Both the position numbers and the translations under genes were made by a program. A stretch of 33,507 nucleotides of DNA from Anaerolineae bacterium. GTDB taxonomy: Bacteria; Chloroflexota; Anaerolineae; JAKLPW01. This document shows positions 16,824 to 25,171 of the stretch, one piece after another. Each line of letters starts with the position of its first letter. The first letter of the stretch is position 1. The stretch covers positions 1 through 33,507 of the forward strand of contig JAKLPW010000285.1 in NCBI GenBank assembly GCA_022013675.1. Reading direction: 5' to 3'. Under the pieces are notes generated by a model. It saw only the letters and a list, made by a program, of their open reading frames with translations, was not told where the DNA came from and did not search any database.

Positions 16824-16834
16824 GGTGCAATTGA

Positions 16835-17794
16835 ATGGGTGATCGCGAGAAGCAAATTGACATATCTGTCGTGATTCCGGTGTACAATGAGGAGAGCAAT
16901 CTCCTGGAACTTCACCGGCAACTCAACGATGTCCTGAGTAATATGGGACGCAGCTACGAAATTATCGCCGTGGATGATGGCAGCAGCGACGATAGCTTTG
17001 AGGTCTTGCGCAGACTCCATGGGCAGGATGAACACCTGGTGGCGGTGCGATTTCGTCGCAACTTCGGGCAGACCGCGGCTTTCTCCGCGGGTTTCGATCT
17101 GGCCCGTGGCCAAATCGTCATTACGATGGACGCCGATTTGCAGAATGATCCCGTTGACATTCCTCACCTGATTGAGATGATGGAAGAGGGCTACGACGTT
17201 GTGAGTGGCTGGCGCAAGGACCGCAAGGACCCCTTTGTCAGTCGCCGGTTGCCTTCTATCATGGCCAATCGGCTGATCTCCTTTGTGACGGGCGTGAAGC
17301 TTCATGACTATGGTTGCTCTTTGAAAGCCTATCGGGGAGACGTGGTGAAGAACCTTCATCTCTACGGGGAGATGCATCGCTTCATTCCAGCGCTGGCCAA
17401 CTGGATGGGCGTGAGTGTTACGGAGATTGCAGTTCGTCATCATCCCAGAAGACACGGCAAATCGAAGTACGGCATCTCTCGCACGCTGAAGGTGATTCTC
17501 GATCTGCTGACGGTGCGGTTCTTACTGAGTTTCTCTGCCCGGCCTATGCAGCTCTTTGGTCTTCTGGGCATGGGATCCTTTGGAGTTGGATTCCTGATCG
17601 GGCTCTATCTTACGGTGCTCAAGGTCATCTATGGACAGAGTATCAGCAATCGCCCGTTGCTTCTGTTGGGGGTGTTGATGCTCGTGGCTGGGATACAGCT
17701 AACCACGATGGGCCTGCTGGCTGAGCTAATCGTGCGTACGTATCATGAGACTCAGGGCAAAGCGATCTACGTGATACGTGAAGTCCTGGACTGA
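16835..17794 (+). CDS. DPM1/GtrB-like polyprenyl-phosphate glycosyltransferase (GT2 with two C-terminal helices)
   Basis: The 319-residue protein has the full GT2 pattern: ISVVIPVYNEESNLLEL, IIAVDDGSSDDS, RNFGQTAAFSAGFDLARG and TMDADLQNDP (DAD at 99-101, metal and donor binding). It then has DYGCSLKAYRGDV and a HHPRRHGKSKYG loop near 202-212 that is typical of polyprenyl-phosphate transferases. Two membrane helices follow (about 238-262 and 274-300), as in GtrB, ArnC and DPM1-type enzymes. It should transfer a sugar from a nucleotide donor to polyprenyl phosphate on the cytoplasmic face, giving the donor used by the GT-C proteins around it. ATG 16835 is 11 bases after the preceding stop with a GAGG upstream. 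It is flanked on both sides by phosphodiesterase paralogues. Confidence 0.93.
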   Translation: MGDREKQIDISVVIPVYNEESNLLELHRQLNDVLSNMGRSYEIIAVDDGSSDDSFEVLRRLHGQDEHLVAVRFRRNFGQTAAFSAGFDLARGQIVITMDADLQNDPVDIPHLIEMMEEGYDVVSGWRKDRKDPFVSRRLPSIMANRLISFVTGVKLHDYGCSLKAYRGDVVKNLHLYGEMHRFIPALANWMGVSVTEIAVRHHPRRHGKSKYGISRTLKVILDLLTVRFLLSFSARPMQLFGLLGMGSFGVGFLIGLYLTVLKVIYGQSISNRPLLLLGVLMLVAGIQLTTMGLLAELIVRTYHETQGKAIYVIREVLD

Positions 17795-17816
17795 CCGAGG
17801 AAGTGAGGCACTGGGA

Positions 17817-19463
17817 ATGAACCGTGTACTGGTAATTGGCGTGGACGGGGCTACAATGGACCTGATCCGGCCCTGGGCAGCGGAAGGGAAATTGCCCATT
17901 CTGAAGGCCCTGATGAGTGGGGGTGTCAGTGGTGAACTGGAATCCACTCTCCCGCCAGTGACCTCCCCTGCCTGGCCTACTTTTTCTACGGGCAAGAATC
18001 CCGGCAAGCATGGGGTCTTCGACTTCATCGTAAACAGTCAGGATGGATTTGGACTGGTCAACGCTTCGTCCATTGACGGGCGTACGCTTTGGGGACTGCT
18101 ATCTGACCATGGGGCACGAGTTGGTGTTGTGGGGGTTCCTGTGACCTATCCCCCCATGGCGGTGAACGGGTACATGATAACGGGTCTTCTCTCGCCTAAA
18201 GGGGTAGAGATCAGTTACCCGCCGGGCTTGCTGAGTCGCTACGAACGGGTTCTAGGGCCGTATCGTGTTGCGCCGAGCATAGGGTACAGACGCGGTAACG
18301 AGGAAGCCTTTCTGGATGATCTAAGGGACTTAACGAGGCGGCACGGCGACTATGCCGTTAGACTCATGCAAGATGAGCCCTGGGATTTCATGATGGTGCA
18401 TTTTCTGGCCACGGACATCGTGCAGCACGCCTTGTGGCGTTTCATGGATAGTTCTCATCCCGCGTACGACGAGGAGGGAGCCCGTCGCTGCGGTGATGGC
18501 ATTCAGTCTATCTACCGTATAGTGGATGAAATCATTGGGCGCATGTTGGATCTAGTCGGCGACGATGTGACTGTGCTGGTAATGTCGGATCATGGGTTTG
18601 GGCCGTTGCATGGGATTGTCAACCTGAACAACCTTCTTTTACAGAAGGGACTGCTGCACCTCAAGCAGGACCTGGCCACACGAACCAAATATGCTCTTTT
18701 CCGGCATGGGCTGACGCCTGCTCGAGTGTACCGCTGGCTGGAGAAGATCGGGCTTCAGAGCCTCACCTGGAAGGTTTCTAAGTCGGCTCGAAACCGTGTG
18801 GTAGGCAAGTTCCTCTCGTTCGACGATGTGGACTGGTCGCGTACCAAGGCATATTCAATGGGACACGTTGGTCAGGTGTACGTCAATCTCAAGGGACGCG
18901 AGCCATCTGGTATCGTTGAACCTGGATACGAGTACGAACAGGTCAGGGATGAGGTAGCTACTGCACTTGCAACTCTGCGCCATCCTTCCACCGGTAATCC
19001 CTTGGTGGATGCCGTGATCAAGAGCGAAGAGGTTTGTATTGGTATACACACCAGTGAAGGGCCTGATCTGCACGTAGTGATGGATGGCTATCGTTATATC
19101 TCGTTTCCCCTGTTCGCCACCAACGAAGAGATCATCACCTCTCAGATTCGAGGTGACTCCGGGTGTCATCGCCTGCAGGGAGTCCTGCTTGCCAGAGGAC
19201 CATCGGTTCTACAGGGGCAGGAAGTGAGAGGGGCCCGTATTCTGGACTTGGCGCCCACCATTCTGCACTTAATGGGGGCGGCGGTCCCCGTCGATATGGA
19301 CGGACGAGTATTGGGCGAGATTATTGATCCCGCATATATGGAAGCCAACCCCGTGCGCTACGAGTCGGTGCAGAACGGTTTTGTACAGGGGGAGTACGAG
19401 CTATCCTCTGGTGAGGAGCAGGAGATCAAAGATCGTTTACGGGGACTGGGCTACCTGGGATAG
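17817..19463 (+). CDS. Alkaline phosphatase superfamily / type I phosphodiesterase, paralogue B
   Basis: This 548-residue protein is a clear paralogue of the gene two positions upstream. It shares VIGVDGATMDLIRPW (D10, metal), LPPVTSPAWPTFSTGKNPGKHGVFDF (T49 in the nucleophile position, where paralogue A has Ser), ATDIVQHALWRFMD, MSDHGFGPLHGIVNLNN, FLSFDDVDWSRTKAY, and the C-terminal LRGLGYLG. A His in SGCHRLQG matches the last metal ligand. ATG 17817 is chosen because it gives the same N-terminus as paralogue A and is 22 bases after the previous stop; a longer in-frame start at 17778 overlaps that gene. The Ser/Thr difference at the nucleophile suggests related but distinct substrates. No secretion signal is seen. 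Confidence 0.88.
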   Translation: MNRVLVIGVDGATMDLIRPWAAEGKLPILKALMSGGVSGELESTLPPVTSPAWPTFSTGKNPGKHGVFDFIVNSQDGFGLVNASSIDGRTLWGLLSDHGARVGVVGVPVTYPPMAVNGYMITGLLSPKGVEISYPPGLLSRYERVLGPYRVAPSIGYRRGNEEAFLDDLRDLTRRHGDYAVRLMQDEPWDFMMVHFLATDIVQHALWRFMDSSHPAYDEEGARRCGDGIQSIYRIVDEIIGRMLDLVGDDVTVLVMSDHGFGPLHGIVNLNNLLLQKGLLHLKQDLATRTKYALFRHGLTPARVYRWLEKIGLQSLTWKVSKSARNRVVGKFLSFDDVDWSRTKAYSMGHVGQVYVNLKGREPSGIVEPGYEYEQVRDEVATALATLRHPSTGNPLVDAVIKSEEVCIGIHTSEGPDLHVVMDGYRYISFPLFATNEEIITSQIRGDSGCHRLQGVLLARGPSVLQGQEVRGARILDLAPTILHLMGAAVPVDMDGRVLGEIIDPAYMEANPVRYESVQNGFVQGEYELSSGEEQEIKDRLRGLGYLG

Positions 19464-19480
19464 GCTGCGGAGATGAGTTC

Positions 19481-22400
19481 ATGCGGAAATTGACTCGCTG
19501 GGTCACAAATCACCGGATTATCACCGTGCTGCTCTTTATTGGGGCTTTGCTGCCCCGGGTCTTGCAGCCTGGCCGTTTCATCACCTGGGACGAACTGAAG
19601 TGGGTTTTCCGTTCCATAGGGTTTCTCGACGCTCTGAGCAGGGGCGACCTGGCCGGTACTTTCCAGGCCGGACATCCAGGGGTGACAACTATGTGGTGCG
19701 GAGTGATGGGAGTAGGGCTACGTTGTCTGATAGAAGGGGAGCCCGTTCGACAGGCGTTGGCAACGGTAGCGTCCTTGTCGTCTCTCAGTCCCTTCGATGC
19801 TCAGGCAATGAAGACACTGGCCCCATTCTTGGTGTATGGGCGACTGGTGGTAAGTACTGCTACGGCATTATGCGTAGCGGGGATGTATGTCATGGCACGT
19901 CACTTCCTTAAGGGATGGGTGGCTTTCCTAGGAGTGGCCCTGGTTGCCCTGGATCCATTCTATCTGGCTCATTCCCGCGTGCTCCACGTGGATGCCCTGG
20001 CGGCTAGCTTCATGACGCTTTCCGTGTTGGGGATGCTGGCACATCTGGCCAATTGCCGTTCGCGACGTTACCTCTTTGTCTCCGGATGTTCAGCCGGCAT
20101 GGCGTTGTTGAGCAAGTCGCCGGCGATCTTCCTTCTTCCTATGGTGGTCCTGGCTTTCATTACCGCCGCGCTGGTCTCCCGGAGGGTTCGCGCCCGGGGC
20201 ACCAAAACCTTGCTGATGGATCTGACCATCTGGGGCATATGTGTGGTGGTCCTGTTCCTTCTGCTTTTCCCTGCCATGTGGGTTAGTCCGCTAGACACGT
20301 TGATGGGAATCGGAGAGACCGGCGTTCACCATGCCCTAACGCCCCACGAGACGATCTTCTATCGTGGCACCATAGGTGAAGACCCCGGACCTCTGTTCTA
20401 CCCTCAGGCCGTGGCCTTTCGTCTTACTCCCTTGATCGTGATGGGGCTGCTGCTCTCGATACCACTGCTTTTCGTGCACAAACCTCGCCAGGCGGAGCGA
20501 CGCAGTCTGTTTACTCTGTTCCTCTTCGTGGTTTTCTTCATCGCATTCATGACCTTCGGCGCGAGGAAATTCGATCGCTATTTGCTTCCCATCTTTCCCG
20601 TACTGGATCTCATAGCGGCGGTCGGCTATGGTGGTCTCCTGTTACTGATTGTGCGTCTTCTGGAGCGCATTCTAGGGACGGAACGGAAGGGATGGAAGGC
20701 ATGGTGGCGCTGGATGCCCGTTGCCCTGGGCGTTGCGGCCGTGCTGACCGTTGCGGGCCGAACTTCGCTTCCGTATGCGCCCTATTATCTTTCCTACTAT
20801 AATCCCTTGCTTGGAGGGGGGGAAGCTGCTGCCGAGGAGATGCCGGTAGGATGGGGCGAGGGCGTTGATCTAGCTGCCGACTATCTGAATGGCGTGGGAG
20901 ATGCCCCGGAACTGAAAGTGGCCACCTGGGCCGTAGCTGGGCTGGCTCCTCTCTTTGATGGCCAGGTGCTACCGCTCAGTGAGGAGAATGTGCCCATTGC
21001 GGACTACATCCTTCTGTATTTGGTGGATGTGCAGGCGGATGGACCATTCGTTCAAGAGCTGACCAAGCAGAAGCCAAGCTATGTGGCCCGTCTACATGGC
21101 ATCGACTATGCTTGGGTGTATCCCAATCTTCACTACGTGGAACTGGTGGACCACATTGAGGCCAACGCCGGGCCTCAGGACGTCATTATTGTGAATACTG
21201 CTTCGGCCTTCACTAAGCACTATCGCGGCGCTCTCCCCGTGCACATCGTGGAGGGAGATACCGAAGCCCAGGTGGCAGAGAAGCTGGCCCAGCTAACACA
21301 AGGGGCAGAGTACATATGGTACCTGGAGTACGGCGACGCTTCTCCCACATCCACCGGCTGGCTTAAGCGTCAGCTCGACGTACACTGCCTCAAGCTCGAT
21401 CGGCGCCCCTTTGCATACGGAAAGCTCGTGCGTTATGCCGTCCCCCCTGGGGTTTCCTTCAGCGTGGTGGGCATCCGCAAGCCGGCGGACGTGGATTTCG
21501 AGCGGGTGCTGCAACTTAGTGGCTACGGACTTAGCCGAGCCGTGCTGGAGTATCGCAAGAAACTGGGCATTGCCCTACAATGGGACGTGATGGGTGCGAT
21601 GGATCATGACTATCATATCTTCATTCACCTTGTCGATGAGAATGGTGTGATATGGGGGCAGTGGGACGAGCGGCTCTTGGATGGAGCTGGGAGGCCGACC
21701 AGCCAATGGGAAGAAGGCCAAAGGGTGGTGGGCAGCTATGTGTTCTCGGCACGCGCGGGTACTCCGGCCGGAAGGTATCGTGTGAAGGTAGGTGTCTATC
21801 GGTGGGACAATCTGGAGCGACTTCGAATCATGGACGATGATGATGTACCCGTCGGTGCAGAACATACTCTATCGTCTGTCTATGTTGTCACTCCTACATA
21901 CCCTCCGCAGCTTACTGATCTCAGCATCCAGCATCTTGTGCAATACGACTTTGGCGACCAGATTCGGCTGCTAGGTGCGAACGTGGGTGAGGGCAGCGTG
22001 CGGTCTGGCGCTACCCTCCACTTTGAGTTGTTCTGGCAATCTTTAGCGCCTACGGAAACAGACTATCAGCTTCTGATACAATTGAGGGACGAGGACGGGC
22101 ATGTCTTGGGAGCAGAGCGAGTGCCTCCGAGTAGAGCAAGCTACGCCACCAGCTCGTGGCAGGTAGGGGAAATCACCAGATACCCGCAGCAGATAACCAT
22201 CTCGCCTGAGGCTGTAGGCGGAGACTATGTCTTGACGGTCAATCTGATCGATCCAAGCACTGGGCAACCGATGGCCTCGGAAGATGCTCCCTTGGCAGTT
22301 GTTACAGTCAAGGCGCGGGAGAGGCTTTTCGATGTTCCCGTCATTGCTTATCCTGTTCCTGCCAGTTTTGGTGGCGATATTGAGCTCCTGGGATACGATC

Positions 22401-22774
22401 TGCAGGAGGAGAGCGTTGCGCCGAAAGGTGTTCTTCATCTGACGCTCTATTGGAGGACCCTGCGGCCGACGGATATCCCCTATACGGTGTTCACTCACTT
22501 ACTGGATGGGGAGGGCAAGGTGAGGGGCCAGCGGGACAGCGTGCCAGTGGATGGGACGCGCCCGACCACGGGTTGGGCTGTTGGTGAGATCATAGTGGAT
22601 CGTTACGAGATCTCTGTGGATGGGGATACTCCTGAAGGCACATGCCAGATCGAGATTGGCCTATACGACCCTGCGAGCGGGGACCGTATGCCTGCCTTCG
22701 ATGCGGAGGGCCAGCGTCTGGAGTACGATCGCGTGCTACTGCCACATGCCATCCAGATCATACCTGGTGCCTAG
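19481..22774 (+). CDS. Large PMT/GT39-type GT-C membrane glycosyltransferase with three C-terminal GYD modules
   Basis: ATG 19481 follows the previous stop by 17 bases, with GGAG about 9 bases upstream. This is the largest gene here (1097 residues). The membrane part has FITWDELKWVFRSIGFL in the first loop (Asp-Glu pair), then FQAGHPGVTTMWCG, DPFYLAHSRVLHVDALAASFMTL and LSKSPAIFLLPM. GARKFDRYLLPIFPVLDL and YYLSYYNPLLGGG follow. These fit the bacterial PMT_2/GT39 family. After a soluble segment (about residues 460-670) come three GYD modules. It is the last gene of the + strand run; 156 bases follow before the GntR gene, which has its own promoter. Predicted to transfer a sugar from polyprenyl phosphate at the outer face. 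Confidence 0.88.
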   Translation: MRKLTRWVTNHRIITVLLFIGALLPRVLQPGRFITWDELKWVFRSIGFLDALSRGDLAGTFQAGHPGVTTMWCGVMGVGLRCLIEGEPVRQALATVASLSSLSPFDAQAMKTLAPFLVYGRLVVSTATALCVAGMYVMARHFLKGWVAFLGVALVALDPFYLAHSRVLHVDALAASFMTLSVLGMLAHLANCRSRRYLFVSGCSAGMALLSKSPAIFLLPMVVLAFITAALVSRRVRARGTKTLLMDLTIWGICVVVLFLLLFPAMWVSPLDTLMGIGETGVHHALTPHETIFYRGTIGEDPGPLFYPQAVAFRLTPLIVMGLLLSIPLLFVHKPRQAERRSLFTLFLFVVFFIAFMTFGARKFDRYLLPIFPVLDLIAAVGYGGLLLLIVRLLERILGTERKGWKAWWRWMPVALGVAAVLTVAGRTSLPYAPYYLSYYNPLLGGGEAAAEEMPVGWGEGVDLAADYLNGVGDAPELKVATWAVAGLAPLFDGQVLPLSEENVPIADYILLYLVDVQADGPFVQELTKQKPSYVARLHGIDYAWVYPNLHYVELVDHIEANAGPQDVIIVNTASAFTKHYRGALPVHIVEGDTEAQVAEKLAQLTQGAEYIWYLEYGDASPTSTGWLKRQLDVHCLKLDRRPFAYGKLVRYAVPPGVSFSVVGIRKPADVDFERVLQLSGYGLSRAVLEYRKKLGIALQWDVMGAMDHDYHIFIHLVDENGVIWGQWDERLLDGAGRPTSQWEEGQRVVGSYVFSARAGTPAGRYRVKVGVYRWDNLERLRIMDDDDVPVGAEHTLSSVYVVTPTYPPQLTDLSIQHLVQYDFGDQIRLLGANVGEGSVRSGATLHFELFWQSLAPTETDYQLLIQLRDEDGHVLGAERVPPSRASYATSSWQVGEITRYPQQITISPEAVGGDYVLTVNLIDPSTGQPMASEDAPLAVVTVKARERLFDVPVIAYPVPASFGGDIELLGYDLQEESVAPKGVLHLTLYWRTLRPTDIPYTVFTHLLDGEGKVRGQRDSVPVDGTRPTTGWAVGEIIVDRYEISVDGDTPEGTCQIEIGLYDPASGDRMPAFDAEGQRLEYDRVLLPHAIQIIPGA
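21488..22774 (+). repeat. Three tandem GYD modules in the second PMT-type protein
   Basis: Module 1 (about 21488-21895) has QLSGYGLSRA, IALQWDVM, DYHIFIHLVDENG, RPTSQWEEGQRVVG and VGVYRWDNLERL. Module 2 (about 21938-22318) has RLLGANVGEG, FELFWQSL, DYQLLIQLRDEDG and YATSSWQVGEITRY. Module 3 (22358-22774) has ELLGYDLQEE, LTLYWRTL, PYTVFTHLLDGEG, RPTTGWAVGEIIVD and IGLYDPASGDRMPA. Confidence 0.83.
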
Positions 22775-22845
22775 CCTTGATGGAGCTGTAGGGGCAGATT
22801 TTGGATCTTTCATGCTCGAACGAAACCTGCCCTACGTGGATTGAC

Positions 22846-22874
22846 TTGACGGAATCACGGTGGCGTGATAGAAT
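22846..22874 (+). promoter_or_regulatory. Sigma-70-type promoter of the GntR gene
   Basis: TTGACG (22846-22851), a 17-base spacer, and TAGAAT (22869-22874), with TGA directly before the -10, giving an extended -10. The predicted start of transcription is near 22881, about 50 bases before the coding start. Confidence 0.75.
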
Positions 22875-22889
22875 GACAGCAGATTAGCA

Positions 22890-22903
22890 TACTTGTGTAT
22901 ACA
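22890..22903 (+). promoter_or_regulatory. Candidate GntR operator at its own promoter
   Basis: TACTTGTGTATACA contains GTGTATAC, which fits the GTNTANAC pattern described for HutC-type GntR operators, and the 8-bp palindrome TGTATACA. It lies about 10-23 bases downstream of the predicted transcription start, where binding would block transcription. A 12/14 identical copy lies at 27406-27419 near the dehydrogenase promoter. Confidence 0.6.
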
Positions 22904-22929
22904 TCTGATCAAATAGATGAGATACGAAG

Positions 22930-23709
22930 GTGGGCAACCCTGTGTTTGAGGCTTTGTTGGCTGGGAAGGGCATCAATAAGGATATCCCAATCCCCTATTA
23001 CTATCAGATTGCCCAGATTCTGCGCAACGCAATCGCGGATGCTGACATCGATTCTGTGGAGGGGGAGATAGGATTTCCCTCTGAGACCGAACTGTGCAAG
23101 GTATTCGACGTCACTCGGGCAACCGTTCGCCATGCTCTTGATGTGGTGGAGCGAGAGGGGCTGATCTATCGCGAGAAGGGCCGCGGGACCTTCGTGAGAA
23201 GGCGGCGATTGGCGCTCGATGTGACTACCCTGCGCTCGACGACTGAGGATCTCAAGACTCGTGGCTGGACACCCGGGACCAAAGTCATGAGTGTGCGCCG
23301 CATGGCCCCCAGGCCGCACATTCGGAGAGCACTGGATCTGCGGGATGACGAGGAGGTCTGGGAGGTACTCCGCCTTCGTTTGGCGGACGAGGAACCGATA
23401 AGCTTGCAATGGTCCTATGTCCCCTGTGCGCGGACTCCTGGTCTGGACCAAGAGGATTTGTCCGGTTCGCTGTACCGTCTGTTGGAGAACCGCTACGGCA
23501 TCCGACCGACGACTGCGGATCAAGAGATCATGACACGCGCGCTCACGTCGGCACGCGAGGCAGAATTGCTGGGGAATGTTCTGGGAGATCCGGTCTTCGT
23601 TATCTCCCGGACGGTCTACGACCAGAACCGGTCGCCCATAGAGCGTTTCGAGTCGCGTTGGCGAGGCGACCGGTACAGCTTGAGCTCTCGTCTTCTAAGA
23701 CGAGACTGA
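22930..23709 (+). CDS. GntR-family (HutC subfamily) transcriptional regulator
   Basis: The 259-residue protein has an N-terminal winged helix-turn-helix (about residues 15-90: YYYQIAQILRNAI, FPSETELCKVFDVTRATVRHALDVVEREGLI, GRGTFV). A UTRA effector domain follows (about 100-255; ending SPIERFESRWRGDRYSLSSRLLRRD), which marks the HutC subfamily. The start is GTG 22930; the ribosome-binding site is weak, and GTG 22942 is possible. It converges on the E2/E1 operon and has its own strong promoter with an operator-like element just downstream. The matching element near the E1 promoter makes it the likely regulator of the 2-oxo-acid dehydrogenase and of itself. The effector, often a small acid or sugar phosphate in UTRA proteins, cannot be read from sequence. 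Confidence 0.9.
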   Translation: MGNPVFEALLAGKGINKDIPIPYYYQIAQILRNAIADADIDSVEGEIGFPSETELCKVFDVTRATVRHALDVVEREGLIYREKGRGTFVRRRRLALDVTTLRSTTEDLKTRGWTPGTKVMSVRRMAPRPHIRRALDLRDDEEVWEVLRLRLADEEPISLQWSYVPCARTPGLDQEDLSGSLYRLLENRYGIRPTTADQEIMTRALTSAREAELLGNVLGDPVFVISRTVYDQNRSPIERFESRWRGDRYSLSSRLLRRD

Positions 23710-23779
23710 GATGTGCTCGTGCAATCGGAGTCACTAGTGCACTGCTCGACCCAAACCCTCCACCAGTTGCTCACTCGCC

Positions 23780-23831
23780 GGGGTTGCCAAATCCTGGCAC
23801 ATTGTCTTTGTGACGAGGATTTGGCAATCCC
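23780..23831. terminator. Long imperfect hairpin between convergent genes
   Basis: TTGCCAAATCC (23784-23794) pairs with GGATTTGGCAA (23817-23827). The stem extends outward by GGGG/CCC with one wobble and inward by CAC/GTG, leaving a loop of about 9 bases. It lies midway between the stops of the GntR gene and the E2 gene. There is no T-run on either strand, so it may be a bidirectional pause or RNA-stability element and not a classical terminator. Confidence 0.5.
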
Positions 23832-23873
23832 TGTGGAGCCGAATAGCTGCCAGGGGACATCAGCCGCGGCATA

Positions 23874-25163
23874 CTAGCTGAGCAAGAGACAGGGCTCTTC
23901 GACCAACTGAGTGATGCGCTGGAGAAAGCGCGCTGCTGGCGCACCGTCAACTACGCGATGGTCGAAACTGAGACTCAGCCACATGCGCTGGCGAGCGACG
24001 ATCTTTCCATCCACCACGGCTGGCCGCTGGCTGATTCGTCCCACTCCCAGGATGGCACACTCGGGCAGATTGATGATGGGCGAGAAAGCATCTACGCCGT
24101 ACATCCCCAGGCTCGTGATGGTGAAAGTACCACCAGTCAACTCATCAGGGGAACAGCGTCCCTCGCGGGCACGAGCCACCACCTCGCGTATCCTACGAGC
24201 GATGTCCTCTACGCCCAGACGGTCGGCGTTACGTACGACAGGCACCAGGAGCCCTCTCTCCGTGTCGACCGCCAACCCCACGTTGATTTCGTCCAGCATC
24301 CGGATGCGGTTGCCCTCAATACGGCTGTTCAAATTGGGATGGTCGCGCAGAGCCCGGGCACAAATAGCAACCAGCAGATCGTTGTAGCCGATGCTGAACC
24401 CCAGGGAGTCAGCGAGGACGTCCTTGAGTTGGGTGCGGACCTCTACCAGTCGGGTGGCATCTAGCTCGGTCATCAGGGTGACCCGCGCGGTCGTGTGGGC
24501 GCTGGCGGACATCCTTTCGGCGATGCGCGCACGCACACCGGCTAGAGGAATCGTCTGGCCGGGCGCAGGTGCGAGGCCGGGCGCAGTCGGCCTGGAGATG
24601 CTGGCCGGCGCGATGGCCTCCTTGGCGGTCATCAGAATTGCCTTAGCTTGAACCTCCACAAAGGCAAGTATGTCAGCCTCCACGATGCGTCCATTGGGGC
24701 CGCTGCCTTCTACCAGAGATAAAGCGATGCCCTTCTCCCTGGCGACGCGGCGGGCTCTGGGTGAAACAAAGATACGCTCTCGTATTACTGTGCTCTCCAG
24801 GGCCTGGGGGGAAGCCTCCATGACGTGTTCAGCGGCTGGAGAGGCAGCCATGGGGATGTTCTCGTAGACTGGGGGCGCGATTGGAGTGGTCGCCTCACCG
24901 GTTGCGTACCCGTTGATGTCATCTTCGGGGTTTCCGATGAGGGCCACGACGGTCAGAACTGGCAGAGTGCTTCCTTCGGGATAGAAAAGCTTGCGCACGT
25001 GTCCCTCGGCTGTAGACTCGACTTCGAGCACGGCTTTGTCGGATTCTACCTCGAAGAGCACATCCCCTTTCTTAACTGCCTGGTCCTCTTTCACCAGCCA
25101 GCGAACGATCACGCCCTCGGTCATGGTCTGGCCCATCTGGGGAAGGATAACTTCGTGGATCAT
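23874..25163 (-). CDS. 2-oxo-acid dehydrogenase E2 (dihydrolipoamide acyltransferase)
   Basis: This 429-residue protein has three standard domains in order. The first is a lipoyl domain (residues 1-78, lipoyl lysine K43 in EVESDKAVLEVES). A flexible Ala/Pro/Glu-rich linker follows. Next is a peripheral subunit-binding domain (about 131-168: VSPRARRVAREKGI, GSGPNGRIVEADI). Last is the catalytic domain (about 205-429) with SLGMYGVDAFSPIIN and the active-site SFDHRVVDGAPAARFL (H402, D406). It carries acyl groups from E1 to CoA. It starts 8 bases after the E1 stop with an AGGAGG-type site, so the two are co-expressed. The substrate may be pyruvate, acetoin or a branched-chain 2-oxo acid; the E1 type favours pyruvate or acetoin. 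No E3 gene is present in the window. Confidence 0.93.
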   Translation of the reverse strand: MIHEVILPQMGQTMTEGVIVRWLVKEDQAVKKGDVLFEVESDKAVLEVESTAEGHVRKLFYPEGSTLPVLTVVALIGNPEDDINGYATGEATTPIAPPVYENIPMAASPAAEHVMEASPQALESTVIRERIFVSPRARRVAREKGIALSLVEGSGPNGRIVEADILAFVEVQAKAILMTAKEAIAPASISRPTAPGLAPAPGQTIPLAGVRARIAERMSASAHTTARVTLMTELDATRLVEVRTQLKDVLADSLGFSIGYNDLLVAICARALRDHPNLNSRIEGNRIRMLDEINVGLAVDTERGLLVPVVRNADRLGVEDIARRIREVVARAREGRCSPDELTGGTFTITSLGMYGVDAFSPIINLPECAILGVGRISQRPAVVDGKIVARQRMWLSLSFDHRVVDGAPAARFLQRITQLVEEPCLLLS

Positions 25164-25171
25164 ATCGTCAT

